Source: Loripinus fragilis (taxonomy: Eukaryota > Mollusca > Bivalvia > Lucinida > Lucinidae). From it: DNA of 64,000 bases. The stretch is taken from NCBI GenBank assembly GCA_964019695.1, contig OZ026518.1:85059950-85123949 (forward strand), in the 5' to 3' direction. A model generated the notes under the pieces. It saw only the letters and a program-made list of their open reading frames with translations, was not told the origin of the DNA and searched no databases. The translations under genes were made by a program, and so were the position numbers. This document shows, in pieces, positions 13,401 to 21,494 of the stretch (positions within the stretch are counted from its first letter, which is position 1; each line of letters starts with the position of its first letter).

Positions 13401-14870
13401 GTAGTTATGTCCCTGAGGATTGTTTTTATTCTTAACAAACAGTGCAGACCCTGATGAAATTTGATGCGGCATTTCATGTGGCTCTTTACTGTTTGCCAAA
13501 GTACATGTACCTGTAACTGATATACAGAATAAACCTTTGTATACTTGAAACCCCTAAACATGTACTATGGCAAACAGTGAAGACCCAGATGAAATGCATC
13601 GTAATGCTTCATATCACCAGGGTCTACACTGTTTGCTGAGATGAGAACAACCTTCAGGGATAGAAATACATCCACATTTAGAACAATTATACCGGAGACC
13701 CCCTGAAAGTAACCAATGGACAGTCCCATACTAATTGTATCGATGTGTATGGGGAAATTCATCAGAATACAAAGGATAAAAAGGGTTAAGATTTCCTAAT
13801 CTACCTTAATATTCTTTTTATACCCTTTACTTGTAGAAGGCCTGATAAGTGTCAGTCATTGTAGATGGAGCATGGCTGGCTGACACACAGGAGATTATAC
13901 TTCATGGAATTCAATATTTTGTCAAGTACTGATGTCAAACAATGTAAATGTAGTACATGTATGTATCAAAACATATCATTGCTTATGCCAAAGCTAAACC
14001 TGAGACAGTTCTAGGTAATTTAAAACAGTGTTACAGCTAATTTAGCATCGTTAACGAATCCCTCACAAAAATTGCAAACCCTAAATCAAAGCAGTAAGTA
14101 AACGTTTGTGGCGTACAAGTGTGCATGTGTTTTGGTGCTTATATGAGGATACCTGGAGGTGGACAGGGGTCTGTTCCCCCCTCCTGGAAAATCAAAAGTA
14201 ATTATAGGTGCCATAAAAATTCTGGTACGGACCTCCTTCGAGAAGTCGATTGCATCTCGAGGGATGTCCGTACGCCCCTTTTTGAAATACGGAGATGACT
14301 AAAAAAAAGCATAGTCAAGGCCCCAACCCCAACACACCTGGTGGGATTTCTGGATCTGCGCATGGTGCTAGAAGGATCATTGTGTTGTATATCATGTGTA
14401 TGGATCTTTGTAAGATATATTGATAACAGATGCTTGGACACACAACGAATACATGACTAACCTTTGGCAGTACGTACTCAGTTAAGCTAAACTCCATACT
14501 TACCAAGTCCTTTACAAATTTTGTCAATTATAGTGTCGTCTTTAGGCCTATAGGAGAACATAGTTCCATTTTTAACAAATGCTTCTTTAAGCTTGTCATA
14601 TCCCGCGATGAATATCACAAGCTTGCTCCCAAAATACAAACTGTATATATCACCATATTGTCTCCTGTATTTCCGAAGAAAAATTCTCATATCAGGTTCC
14701 ACCGCATATAATTGTCCTAAGATAGGAAGGCGGAATTTCGGTCCTGGTGGAATACCATTGTTTCTACTAACAACTAATTGTCTATATACAACGAATAGAC
14801 CGATGATTAGTAGCCCAAGTTGCACTGAAGTGTCGGACAACAGTCCATGTATAGAATTTAAAACATCCAT
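1220..14870 (-). CDS. Cytochrome P450, CYP2 clan (CYP-A), 5 coding exons
   Basis: Spliced minus-strand CDS: 14870-14504, 11836-11315, 9989-9770, 3411-3191, 1407-1220 (367+522+220+221+188 nt, 505 codons plus TAG). Every junction is GT-AG, with phases 1,1,2,1. Seen: an N-terminal hydrophobic anchor (residues ~17-33), hinge PPGP (41-44), helix-C WKEHR (W132, R136), helix-I AGTETTS (310-316), helix-K ECLR (E367, R370), FRPHRF (R424), and heme loop FFLGKRSCIG with the thiolate Cys448. All are as expected for a microsomal class II monooxygenase of ~500 residues that uses NADPH-P450 reductase on the cytosolic face of the ER. CYP2-clan enzymes oxidise xenobiotics, fatty acids or steroids; the substrate cannot be read here. 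An in-frame ATG four codons upstream (14882) is possible; 14870 was chosen because it matches CYP-B. The gene ends two codons before its paralogue. The introns (1.3-6.4 kb) are full of repeats. Confidence 0.93.
2036..2211. repeat. Perfect 88-bp tandem duplication (CYP-A intron 4)
   Basis: Units 2036-2123 and 2124-2211 are identical by eye, beginning atggaggcgcaag and ending gtgcagggtatt. A four-base start of a third unit follows. It is either a very recent duplication or an assembly artefact. Confidence 0.9.
2529..2966. repeat. Three-unit ~153-bp tandem repeat (CYP-A intron 4)
   Basis: Units start near 2560, 2712 and 2866, each with gctctat-tt, a gagttgatat--gg-agga block and a tttgtcaaa block. 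A gtccgtctgtctgtccgtc lead-in precedes it. The array at 61391-61875 has the same kind of lead-in and a similar period. Confidence 0.7.
3191..3411 (-). CDS. CYP-A exon 4: meander and PxRF region
   Basis: 221 nt, phase 2 in and phase 1 out. The acceptor is AACCAG|GCATGC and the donor CTTAG|GTAATG. It codes HAGLGFTSLPHATSQDV, then KWKDPEVFRPHRF and EEFMPFFLG, stopping just before the heme cysteine, which lies on exon 5. Confidence 0.93.
3852..4022. repeat. Two-unit tandem repeat, ~81/90 bp (CYP-A intron 3)
   Basis: Units start tggccgattgcatgacgaa at 3852 and 3933 and end tttgcataataa. They are diverged and differ by a short insertion (agtttattttag) in the second. Confidence 0.75.
4061..4556. 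repeat. Tandem duplication with ~224-bp offset (CYP-A intron 3)
   Basis: The segment from ccccaacagcagtg (4061) recurs as ccccagcagcagtg (4285). Both run through gatcaagctacttccaaaa, ggataccggattgcttct, accactgaactagaatcc and aataactaaatgtagat. The second copy carries two insertions. The stretch from 4557 to 5234 shows nothing further. Confidence 0.75.
5235..5540 (+). mobile_element. Retroelement 3' tail, subfamily 1
   Basis: Runs from taagccccc..cggtggctta to tcctgatcatactcact. The same tail follows the RT pseudogene ending at 23683 and recurs at 27655, 33418, 37074 and 60780-62215. No coding body is present, so this is a 5'-truncated insertion. Confidence 0.7.
5901..6098 (-). mobile_element. 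Retroelement 3' tail, subfamily 1, reverse
   Basis: Aagtgagtatgatcatgaaata at its left end is the reverse complement of the tail's terminus. Gcagaccaacccacggcaccgtg and the agattgcaaaactaga region follow. With 5235-5540 it forms an inverted pair ~360 bp apart. Confidence 0.7.
6300..6990. repeat. GGGGCATGACCCAGG-type repeat, interrupted
   Basis: Blocks with tggggca-gacccagg occur near 6310, 6454 and 6830. They are separated by aaatccc-tctga/aatat, atatctttcatttg-gagaaga and cacaaagtttggtttaaaaat blocks. The second unit is split by a small retroelement tail at 6497-6581. From 7000 to 8236 no gene is visible. Confidence 0.6.
6497..6581 (+). mobile_element. 85-bp retroelement tail insertion (subfamily 2)
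   Basis: Gtgagtttgtcactttccca ... gatctttgcacccttacttac splits tctgataa from ttttatatctttc, which are joined in the sister unit near 6868. It matches the ends of the tails at 27640 and 58625. No long target duplication is seen. Confidence 0.7.
8237..8365. mobile_element. 129-bp fold-back element (CYP-A intron 3)
   Basis: Left arm gaggcgagttcaacaatgcg pairs with the reverse complement of the right arm (gaggtgagttcaacaacgcg). Pairing continues for ~36 bp with a few mismatches. It looks like a small non-autonomous inverted-repeat element. Confidence 0.65.
8780..9070 (-). other. Intron-3 segment conserved between CYP-A and CYP-B
   Basis: The reverse complement aligns with 42060-42330 in CYP-B intron 3. 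Shared blocks are tctcgaacgattt / tcattcgagaatgat, gaagatgag with tctct-aagatga, and the block aacgacaatttca--tttgttcaaataaacatga. It is non-coding and shows that the duplication included intron sequence. Confidence 0.6.
9492..9719. mobile_element. 228-bp fold-back element 50 bp from CYP-A exon 3
   Basis: Outer arms of ~49 bp (tact-tc-tgccag-caa-agtgacagtgacgtc-tgttttgtttacaa) are inverted at both ends. A second, nearly perfect palindrome (atcacttgtgtatta ... taatacacaagtgat) sits at 9595-9645. A long stem in the transcript could form just past the exon-3 donor. Confidence 0.7.
9770..9989 (-). CDS. CYP-A exon 3: helix I to helix K
   Basis: 220 nt, phase 1 in and phase 2 out. The acceptor is TTTCAG|TGGAAC and the donor CTCAG|GTAAGG. 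It carries DFFGAGTETTS (oxygen-activation helix I) and ends in ECLR, the ExxR helix-K motif, whose last arginine codon is split by the intron. Confidence 0.94.
10010..10334. mobile_element. GCGCGGATCC-ended element with central palindrome
   Basis: Starts gcatgcgcggatccagaaa and ends ttctggatccgcgcatgc (inverted ends ~18 bp). The centre folds (cccgccagcgaaacgc ... aaatggcttttcgctggcggg). The right end is duplicated (10291-10308 and 10317-10334). No ORF. Confidence 0.7.
10386..10668. mobile_element. GCGCGGATCC-ended element, opposite orientation
   Basis: Same family as 10010-10334 but inverted and only ~50 bp away. The G-rich ggatccagaggggggcagg end is on the left and ctttctggatccgcgcatg on the right, with a central gcgaaatgccatttaaatgg palindrome. 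Confidence 0.7.
11315..11836 (-). CDS. CYP-A exon 2: helices C to G
   Basis: 522 nt, phase 1 in and phase 1 out. The acceptor is TTCCAG|GCGTAG and the donor ACAG|GTAAAA. It begins GVANADGELWKEHRKF; the WxxxR pair of helix C contacts a heme propionate in this family. It ends SSKESTTFTG. The reading frame is open throughout and matches CYP-B exon 2 in length. Confidence 0.93.
11951..13282. mobile_element. Mariner-type non-autonomous element (CYP-A intron 1)
   Basis: Inverted ends TACGAGGGCTGTTCAAATAT (left) and its complement (right) extend, with mismatches, for ~190 bp (cataactttcttcacatat, ctacgacaaaatg, tggcacca). A TA dinucleotide flanks CGAGGG at both ends, as expected of Tc1/mariner target duplications. 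No transposase frame is left in the 1.3 kb. Assignment to mariner rests on the TA site and the end sequence. Confidence 0.65.
13437..13497. repeat. Hairpin repeat, caaacagtg-ended
   Basis: Caaacagtgcagaccctgatg ... gtttgc with a gaaatttgatgcggcatttc loop region. A flanking block (tcac-gatcgaaa-t) is also found before the copy at 17721. Confidence 0.65.
13570..13636. repeat. Hairpin repeat, caaacagtg-ended
   Basis: Gcaaacagtgaagacccagat ... accagggtctacactgtttgc, a 67-bp palindromic unit ~70 bp from the copy at 13437. Confidence 0.7.
14147..14364. mobile_element. GCGCGGATCC-ended repeat, degenerate
   Basis: The right end ttctggatctgcgcatgg is clear. The left part keeps only a ggacaggggtctgttcccccc block. 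It lies in CYP-A intron 1, ~140 bp from exon 1. Confidence 0.5.
14504..14870 (-). CDS. CYP-A exon 1: membrane anchor, proline hinge, first beta sheet
   Basis: Codes residues 1-122 and the first base of codon 123. It contains the MDVLNS start, the single hydrophobic anchor, PPGPKF, and the KYRRQYGDIYSLYFG segment that leads into beta sheet 1. The donor is CTTG|GTAAGT. The same donor sequence and length (367 nt) occur in CYP-B exon 1. Confidence 0.93.
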
Positions 14871-15165
14871 TTTGACCTCCAAAACTCAAATTTTGTACAG
14901 GCCAGTTTCAATACACCTCAATACAATATTTGGGCATCTTCGCGAGAAAATATTTCTTTGTGGTTAGCTACAAACCTAATTTCTTAGCTATAGCGACTAG
15001 CTAGAGTACATGTATCTAGCCAGATATGCTATAATTATTCTTTCCAGAAAGCGAATCAGAAAGGCGCTGATCAGACTGCGCGGATGCGCCGTCTGGTCAG
15101 CGCATGTGTTGTTTAATGAAGCTAAATCAAGTTTTCTCGTAACGAGGTCCTTTTTTCGATGCTTG
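14871..15165 (-). promoter_or_regulatory. CYP-A 5' flank, conserved with CYP-B
   Basis: Read on the minus strand, this flank aligns with 36370-36679 upstream of CYP-B. Shared blocks, in order, are cctcg-t-cgagaaaac, a GC-rich hairpin, ctggaaag-a--attatag, ctagtcgct-tagct, ttt-tcg-gaa--tgccca, and tattgaa near the ATG. No strong TATA box is seen. The block marks how far the gene duplication reaches upstream. A promoter role is inferred from position and conservation only. Confidence 0.55.
15064..15103. repeat. Hairpin in the CYP-A promoter
   Basis: A 40-bp imperfect palindrome (GCGCTGATCAGAC ... GTCTGGTCAGCGC) 194-233 bp upstream of the CYP-A ATG. The same hairpin family occupies the matching place before CYP-B (36421-36462), and a third copy is at 38590-38628. 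Flanking cgagaaaac and ctttctggaa blocks are shared. Confidence 0.75.
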
Positions 15166-15867
15166 CATATTTGCATAATATTTAATCTGTAAACAACGGG
15201 ATAAGACCAGCAATACACGGTCACCATTAACTATCATTCACAACAAGGCGATATAAGTTCATTGAAACACCTGCTTAAGAAATACAACCCACATTGAAAT
15301 ATGTTTAATACTATGCATACTATATGCTTTATTCATAACTTTCAATTTTTGATATTTTAAGGAAGTTTTCAGCTTTAGACCAATTTTTCTAAACAGATCA
15401 AGAACAACCTAGCTAAGGCCTTAATATCAAGCTGAGCTACATGTAGTTGTAATCTTCAGTCAGCTTCTTTACTTTAATTACTACTTATGGCCTCAAGCCT
15501 TCTAGAAAATGTGCAAATTGATTTGTAAATCCAAGCCATGACAAGATACCTCACGATATGTCTTGGTTAACCCTCAAAATAGGGTTTGATTTGACATTGA
15601 AAATCTTAAATTTTTATCTTTATTTCACGGACTATCATAATACCTTTTAGAAAAAAGGAAAACAAATCGGAGGTCACCACACTAATTATCATTCAGGAGG
15701 GCCAAATTTAATCCAACCCCCACATATTCTGTGAATAATTCAATATAAAACGTTTTGGAGTGACACATGTTGTCAGTTTTATTATTCTGTCTTTAATAGT
15801 ATGAAGTACATGTAGTTCAGAAGTAAAACGCTAAAAAAGAAAGGAAGAAAAATTAATATGCTTAAAA

Positions 15868-15945
15868 ATTGGTGCCAACAGGGACTTGACCCTGGTTCTC
15901 TGGGTCCACAGACGACACGCTTACCGGTAGGAGAGGAGGCCAGGT
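15868..15945 (-). repeat. tRNA-like SINE head or degenerate tRNA
   Basis: On the minus strand a B-box-like GGGTCAAGTCCC precedes TTGGCACCA. A taagcgtgtcgtctgtggac stretch could be the anticodon arm. The 5' acceptor strand does not pair convincingly, so a functional tRNA is unlikely. Confidence 0.3.
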
Positions 15946-16121
15946 CGTTCGCGGCTCACAATAATCATACATCATGATGGAAAATAGATAATCCGAGTTT
16001 CGGCCACTTTCATATTTGTGACCAGACCTAAAACTTATAAATTGTGTACGACAATAAGTTTTGCTTGACCTAACTATTTCTCTTGGTACTGAGACACATA
16101 TTTCAGACACATTTTATTTAC

Positions 16122-16369
16122 TTAACCCTTAATGCGCCAATAGCAACAAAAGTCGTCTGCTTTTCTCGTCTGCTGAAGTGTTTAAGAAGCTTCTATGGCA
16201 AACAGTGTGGAACAAGATCAGACTGCTCCTATAGGAGCAGTCTGTTCTGGGTCCACGCTGTTTGCTTCTATACTTAATTCGTCAGTAATGTTAGGCAATT
16301 ATTTGCAGCAGACGACTTCAGCAGACGACATTTTCAGATGCTTTTTTTTCTTGGCGCATTAAGGGTTAA
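16122..16369. mobile_element. 248-bp element with perfect 19-bp TIRs enclosing a hairpin
   Basis: TTAACCCTTAATGCGCCAA at the left is exactly inverted at the right. Just inside, cgtctgctt/gcagacga blocks are also inverted. The centre (16198-16265) is a caaacagtg-type hairpin with an 18-bp perfect core (gactgctcct/aggagcagtc). Related ttaaccc starts precede the hairpins at 25979, 35284 and 38347. Confidence 0.75.
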
Positions 16370-17720
16370 GAACATGTCTGAACGTCAACATGACATACAT
16401 GTGTCACTGTATTGATCTAAATTCGCCAATGATCGAAAGATATGGGAGGTTTTGTTTGTTTTGTTGCTTTACGTCCCAAGTCAACAGCTATGGTCATGGC
16501 GGGACGGTCAGTTCACCTAACCACACTTTTTCCTGGGCAGGCTTGAACAAGCAGTTAACCAGTACTTCGTGCACATACTTTGGCTTGTAACTGACAACAA
16601 CCCTTCTTGAATGATTCAGCGGAAGGGAGGAGATATGGGAGGTAAACATTCTCATTTGATTTCTGAGTTATCGACGTAGGAATGGTGCTCATGGAAATTA
16701 GCCGCATATGTCTCTAAAACGAAGTTAGTGTTGGATGCATTGGCTCAAGATATTTACCGAAGGGCAAAAGATACGCTACATGCAAATTTCTCGATACATT
16801 ACTCAGAAGGAATAAAATTAGTGAAAGCGGTAAAATATTCATGTATATTAGCCAACATGCCTGATAAAAAAAATCGATAAATTCAAATAACCCTGACGCT
16901 TTACTCAAGGTTCTGGTCATGTTAAGATTGTGCATCTCGTATTTGTGAACCACATGTCTAACCTGACAAAATCCATTGTAGCGTTTCTTTTGTCTATCAG
17001 TATAGAATTGAATTGAACTAAACAATGTTAACACTGCTTTTGTTACCCCAACGCAATTTGTTACCGCGTAGCGAAATGCATTAAAATGGTAACAAAATGA
17101 GGTTTTATAGCCCAACGCATTTTGCAATCTAAATCTTGTAACAAATGTGGGGATAATGTTGATAAAAATGCAACGTTCACGGCTTTGGCCACCCTTCAAT
17201 TTATTTTCTCGTTTGGTTCAATGTTTAGCTTGTTTCCTGTCAAGTTCATTTTTCATACCCCAGCCATTTTCATCGGGGGCATATAGCACCACCCTTGCCG
17301 GTACGTCCCGTCCTGTCCTTGCAGGGGCATCTGAGCCACATTGACACATTTTAAATTGCAAGTACAGTGTTCGTTTTTCTTCCTTTCAGCGATCGGTTGA
17401 AGGCGTGGCTGATTTCAATAGATGATTGGTTGGATGGTAAGCGTTAGGTTAGACTCAGTTCAGCTCACCTTTTGATTTCAAGATTTCAAGATTTTATTTC
17501 AATCCTCAGGTTTACATAAGTAAACAACATAAGGTGCAATAATAAACAGAGTAATTGTAACAGCATGACGGTAGTTAACAAACAGCTTAATTCACCCTTC
17601 TTATTCAGGTGTAAGTCCCAAATACATTGATACAATAAGTGTGATATAGTCCACTTTATTAGTTGGGTGACACAGATCGAAATTTCTAAATACGGTGCAT
17701 TTATATCCATAAAGATTTAA

Positions 17721-17788
17721 CAAACAGTGCTGACCCTGATGTAATGCCGTCTCATGATGTGGTACTTCATCTGGGTATTTTCTGTTTG
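17721..17788. repeat. Hairpin repeat, caaacagtg-ended
   Basis: Caaacagtgctgaccctgatg ... catctgggtattttctgtttg. Upstream to ~17475 is AT-rich sequence with no recognisable gene. Confidence 0.6.
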
Positions 17789-18244
17789 CCAGGGTACCCA
17801 GAATAAAAAGGCTCAACTAAAGAATGAGTCTATTATAGCAGTTCTTCGACGCTTATAGCGCACCACTCGGATGCTATATCAGCGCCGAAAACGGCGCGCT
17901 CTTTGCGAAATGTTGTCGTGCTGATGTGGCGGGAAACACACCATAATTTGGGCCAATTCTGAATTAGTAATAGCCAGGAGGCTAACTCACAGCGCACACT
18001 GCACTTAGCCTTATTTAAGAAACAAGACTACTTTTGTCGGTTCGTGTAAGGCTCGGATCAGTGTGGGGCTTTGTTCTAGGTTTGGCATATCTGTTGCGTT
18101 TAAGCAAGAACAGAATCTTTGGCTAAGCTTTGGTACCAGAGAGACACAAGAAACCTCAAGGCCCTAGTAAAACAGTCAAGGGGTGTGATGCTGTAGCTGT
18201 AAGACTTGAACATTTTAAATGACCAAGTTTTTAAGATTTTTGTT

Positions 18245-18470
18245 TTGTCTTTTTAGTTAATAAGGGGAGGGAGGATCCAAATACCACTATAGGCGGGCCG
18301 TCATCGGCCCGCCATCGAAACGCAATTTTAATGGCGTTCCGCTGGCGTGCTGATGATGGCCCAAAATTGAATTTTTAGGGGATCCGGACCAGTATTGCTA
18401 AGAAACCCTATATTTTTGTGATTTTTAGGGGGTTCCGGACCCCCTGTCCCACCCTCTGGATCCGCACATG
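18245..18470. mobile_element. GCGCGGATCC-ended repeat, left-truncated
   Basis: Contains aggggagggaggatccaaat, the palindrome cccgccatcgaaacgc/gcgttccgctggcg, and the G-rich right end ccctctggatccgcacatgg. The left terminus is missing. Confidence 0.6.
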
Positions 18471-18537
18471 GTTGATGTTTAAAGTTGAAATAGGCCCAGA
18501 TTATCATAAGAGGTGTTTTATGTCCAATCCATTTTTG

Positions 18538-18999
18538 TGAACTTCACAGTGCTTTCAATGGAAATTCGCATTACAAATTATTTGCCCTTTTTCTTTCTAA
18601 GATATGGGAACTTGTATCAAATGATCTTGACACATACTTTCGGCAGAGGTCCAGACGAATGAATGGTAAACATTTCCAAAATGTAATCAACAGAGATGAA
18701 CCTAAGTTTACTACTATTTCAAATGAATTGGGAGATAATGACGACGTGTAGCAATTTTTACATGTTTAACATACTGAGCATCAAATGCATAAATGTCTGG
18801 CAGTATTTTTAATGAGCCAAAAATGGCCCTTTTATCTTTATGCCAGACAGACCAACAATCCCTAGTAACACCAAGATTCGATAAGGAAAATTGGATTTTT
18901 TCAAACCATTTGTGATGTTCAACGATTCGGTAATGGAATCGGTAAGAAAGCGTCACGAATATTCGTTGGATTTGGCTGGATTTTGCCTGAAATGCCACG
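18538..18999 (-). pseudogene. Unidentified coding-like fragment
   Basis: A minus-strand frame of 94 codons (18998-18714) is preceded by a possible acceptor (catttcag|gcaaaatcc) and followed by sequence that aligns with 540-850. Notable segments are LSYRFHYRIVEHHKWFEK and DIYAFDAQYVKHVK. The family is not recognised and there is no signal peptide. The second, broken copy at 540-850 suggests either a repeated gene fragment or part of a mobile element. Confidence 0.35.
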
Positions 19000-19139
19000 A
19001 TACTGTGATGAATTCACTACGATTGTGCAATAATCTATCTTGAAACAGTGCAAGAAACATAGGAACCAGTCATGAACAAGTTAAGAGTACGCCGAATGCA
19101 TGCACAAATCGGGTACAAATAAAAAGAAACTCATGACTT

Positions 19140-19590
19140 TTCTAAGAAAAGTAAAGTAAGGAATAAGGCAAAGATCAGGAATCGATACAAGTAACACACC
19201 TTACCCAGTCCACCACATGGGAAAGTGACAAAACACATTCAAGAAAACATCACATGCAAGAGAGGCAAGAGATTAGCCCTTCCCAGCAGGTGACCACAAG
19301 GCTGCAATGAACAGACATGAAATCATAACAGACACGAAACATAACTAACAAAAATGATCCATAAAAGAATCTCTGCCTTGGAATGGTCAGAAAAATACTG
19401 ATGGGCTAAAACAGGTTTTATGGTACCAACCTCACCCTTATTTCTGATGTGGATCAAGACAAATAGATGTTTGGTTCGCATGAAAGATCCCTTACTTATC
19501 AATGTGTCATCTCCTAGTAATACAAATCGAGATATAAAAAGGAGATAAATCAAAGATAAGGACTCAACAGAATATACAACTGAATACCGG
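19140..19590 (-). mobile_element. Retroelement 3' region, subfamily 2, reverse
   Basis: The reverse complement matches 25440-25594 plus 27369-27650 and 58200-58625: gtccttatctttgatttatc, tcatgcgaaccaaacatcta, aagggtgaggttgg, then gtcaccttgctggg-like and cgattcctgatctttgcc blocks. It is an older, diverged 3' end with no RT body. Confidence 0.7.
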
Positions 19591-19798
19591 AGTAAAAGAA
19601 ATCCAACAGTTGAAAAAAAAGTTTTGCGAAATTTATGATACTGATAGCGATGTTTGATAAGTTTCTGAGTTAACAGACAGTTTTGGGGATTTTCTCTCCA
19701 ATATGTATAAAACGGCCCTACCCATGCTTCCAGGGCAGCAGTTCTAAAATGAATGTTCCTCGTAGAGCAGCTGTAGTATTGACCCTACAACTTGAGTA

Positions 19799-20317
19799 TC
19801 AAAAATTGCTGCTTACATAGCTAAAAGAAAGCGGCTTTGTAAAAGAAGTCAAGAGTTCCTCCACTAATTTAGAAGTGAAGTTAGCTGATAAGTCCTCTTT
19901 GACCTTATCCATGTAGATCTCAAAGCCTTCCCAGTCTGCTTTCCTATACATGTAAGCTGATATGGGAAGTTGCTTATTTTCAACTGGATTCACAGACCTC
20001 TGAAAGTACCAAGTTGTGATCTGAGATACCTGATTGAATATCCACATTTTTACCAATGCATGGTTGGAAGTAAGAAAATGATCTAAAAAATTTTCTCCTC
20101 TGGTTGGTGTATTTACTACGTAGTATAAATTGCAACAATCTAGTGAAGTAATGAAATCATGGTAATGTTTGCGAAAGCTACAACCGGGTATGACAGTTGG
20201 GATATGTTCATTGTCCCATGCCATCTTAGGGGATTTTAGGCCGCCTAAGACCCAGACATCGTCTTTTTGCTGAGAAGCCATTTCAAGAAATGTTGTAAGT
20301 TCTTCAAAACTATGCAA
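19799..20317 (-). pseudogene. LINE endonuclease fragment (non-LTR retrotransposon)
   Basis: A 172-codon frame resembling the C-terminal half of the APE-type endonuclease of CR1/Jockey-like LINEs. It has a degraded LGGDFNLP block (GGLKSPKMAWDNEH), VIPGCSFRKHYHDF, and the typical NTPTRGENFLDHFLTSNH. The SDH motif expected near the C-terminus is gone (SQITTW), so the enzyme is dead. It continues as YMYRKADWEGFEIYMDK, a linker seen in such ORF2 proteins. No RT domain follows. The 1300-bp LINE 3' end at 47985 is probably from a related family. Confidence 0.7.
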
Positions 20318-20334
20318 ATCGTCTTTTTAGACAT

Positions 20335-20515
20335 ACAGTTAAACCTAGCTGTCTTATTCGGCCACTCAAACAGAAGACCAAAAATCGGCTTTCACGACTG
20401 ATTATCGCTTAATGCAGGTAAATAGTATTGCAAAATGCTCTCTTTTGCAATACTTTCGACCCATATTAGGGTACCATTTGTCGTTAAGACCTTTGTTTTG
20501 TCTATTTTAGCTCGC
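20335..20515. mobile_element. Hairpin element, tattgcaaaatgctc type
   Basis: The segment cgcttaatgcaggtaaatagtattgcaaaatgctc folds back through tttgcaatacttt, and ends in cgttaagacctttgttttgtct. Sister copies are at 28650-28858 and 56595-56760. Confidence 0.6.
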
Positions 20516-20830
20516 CAGAGCCAAAGGCTCTTGGTGAGCTTATAGGATGGGACTCGAGCCGGGTCCGTCCGTGCATCCCCCCGTCCGACGGTCCGTTCAC
20601 ACTTTCAGACATGAATATCTCTGAGACCAGCTGGCCGATCATAATCAAATTTCATCTAAAGCATCATTGGGGTGGGGGATTGGCTGCATTAGGTTTTGGG
20701 CCAGATCGGATGAGAACTCTGGTTTCAATGGCAACAGATAGTGTTTCAACTGCATTATTCAAAATACAAAATTGATACAGGATCGGTTTATTAACTCTCT
20801 TGATTTCCAGTCAAGTCGAAACAGCCATTC
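20516..20830. repeat. Dispersed repeat beginning agctcgccagagcc
   Basis: Agctcgccagagccaaaggct, ccgtccgtgcatccccccgtccgacggtc, agacatgaatatctctgaga and gggattggctgcattaggttt. From memory this is a common bivalve repeat; no second copy is seen in the window. Confidence 0.4.
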
Positions 20831-20989
20831 TGAAAATAATAAGGTCGTCTCAGTTGAGTTTTAAAGCAAATGTTGAGTCTCAGAAGCCAATACGTCGTTT
20901 CATAATATGACATTTGCAAGTCATAAAACGGATGACTAAGAGAACTGTTCAGGTTGCTTGTGTCACACTAGCATCAAAACATTACATGA

Positions 20990-21275
20990 CTGCTTAATTA
21001 AGTTCGCTGAAAAGTCCAAAAATGCATTTTAACGTCATCAAGAACGCAGAAACAACGCATAAACGGGTACAATTCTCTAATGTTTTCAACGTTTTTCATC
21101 ATTAAGAACCTTTTGCTTTACGTTATAATCGAAAGTTTTAATTTCGGATATGGGCTTGTATACTTTACATGCGTAGATATAAAAAGGAACTTCCACTGAC
21201 GCCAAACCAGATTACGTTTTGTCTGGCGGTTATGAAAACACATTGATTTTAAGATCCCCATACTTGTTGACTTAC
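20990..21275 (-). mobile_element. Fragment of the TA-flanked element at 37275-38285
   Basis: The reverse complement aligns with ~37380-37640: cgccagacaaaa-gtaatctggtt, gcgtcagtg, gcaaaaggttct-aatgatgaaaaacgtt, and acgttaaaatgca-ttt. The termini are not preserved. Confidence 0.6.
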
Positions 21276-21494
21276 ACCAAAAATGTTTCATATTCAGTCA
21301 AACCTGGACATGATATTGAAATCTGTTCTAACCTTTTGTTGAGCAGGTTTCGTTCACGGTAGACTTCAACAAATGTTGTGAATTAATTGCTGGTTCCTTT
21401 CAAATGGTTTGTTATCGATGGTGCCAGGTGCAAGCGCGAGCATGTTGGGTCTCATGTTTATACTACTTGGAAATTGAATATTCTTTTAGTTTTA

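Noticed and set aside
16083..16590. Small Cys-rich frames
   Set aside because: They overlap the TIR hairpin element at 16122-16369 and a gtttgttttgttgctttacgt-type repeat, with no splice or start context.
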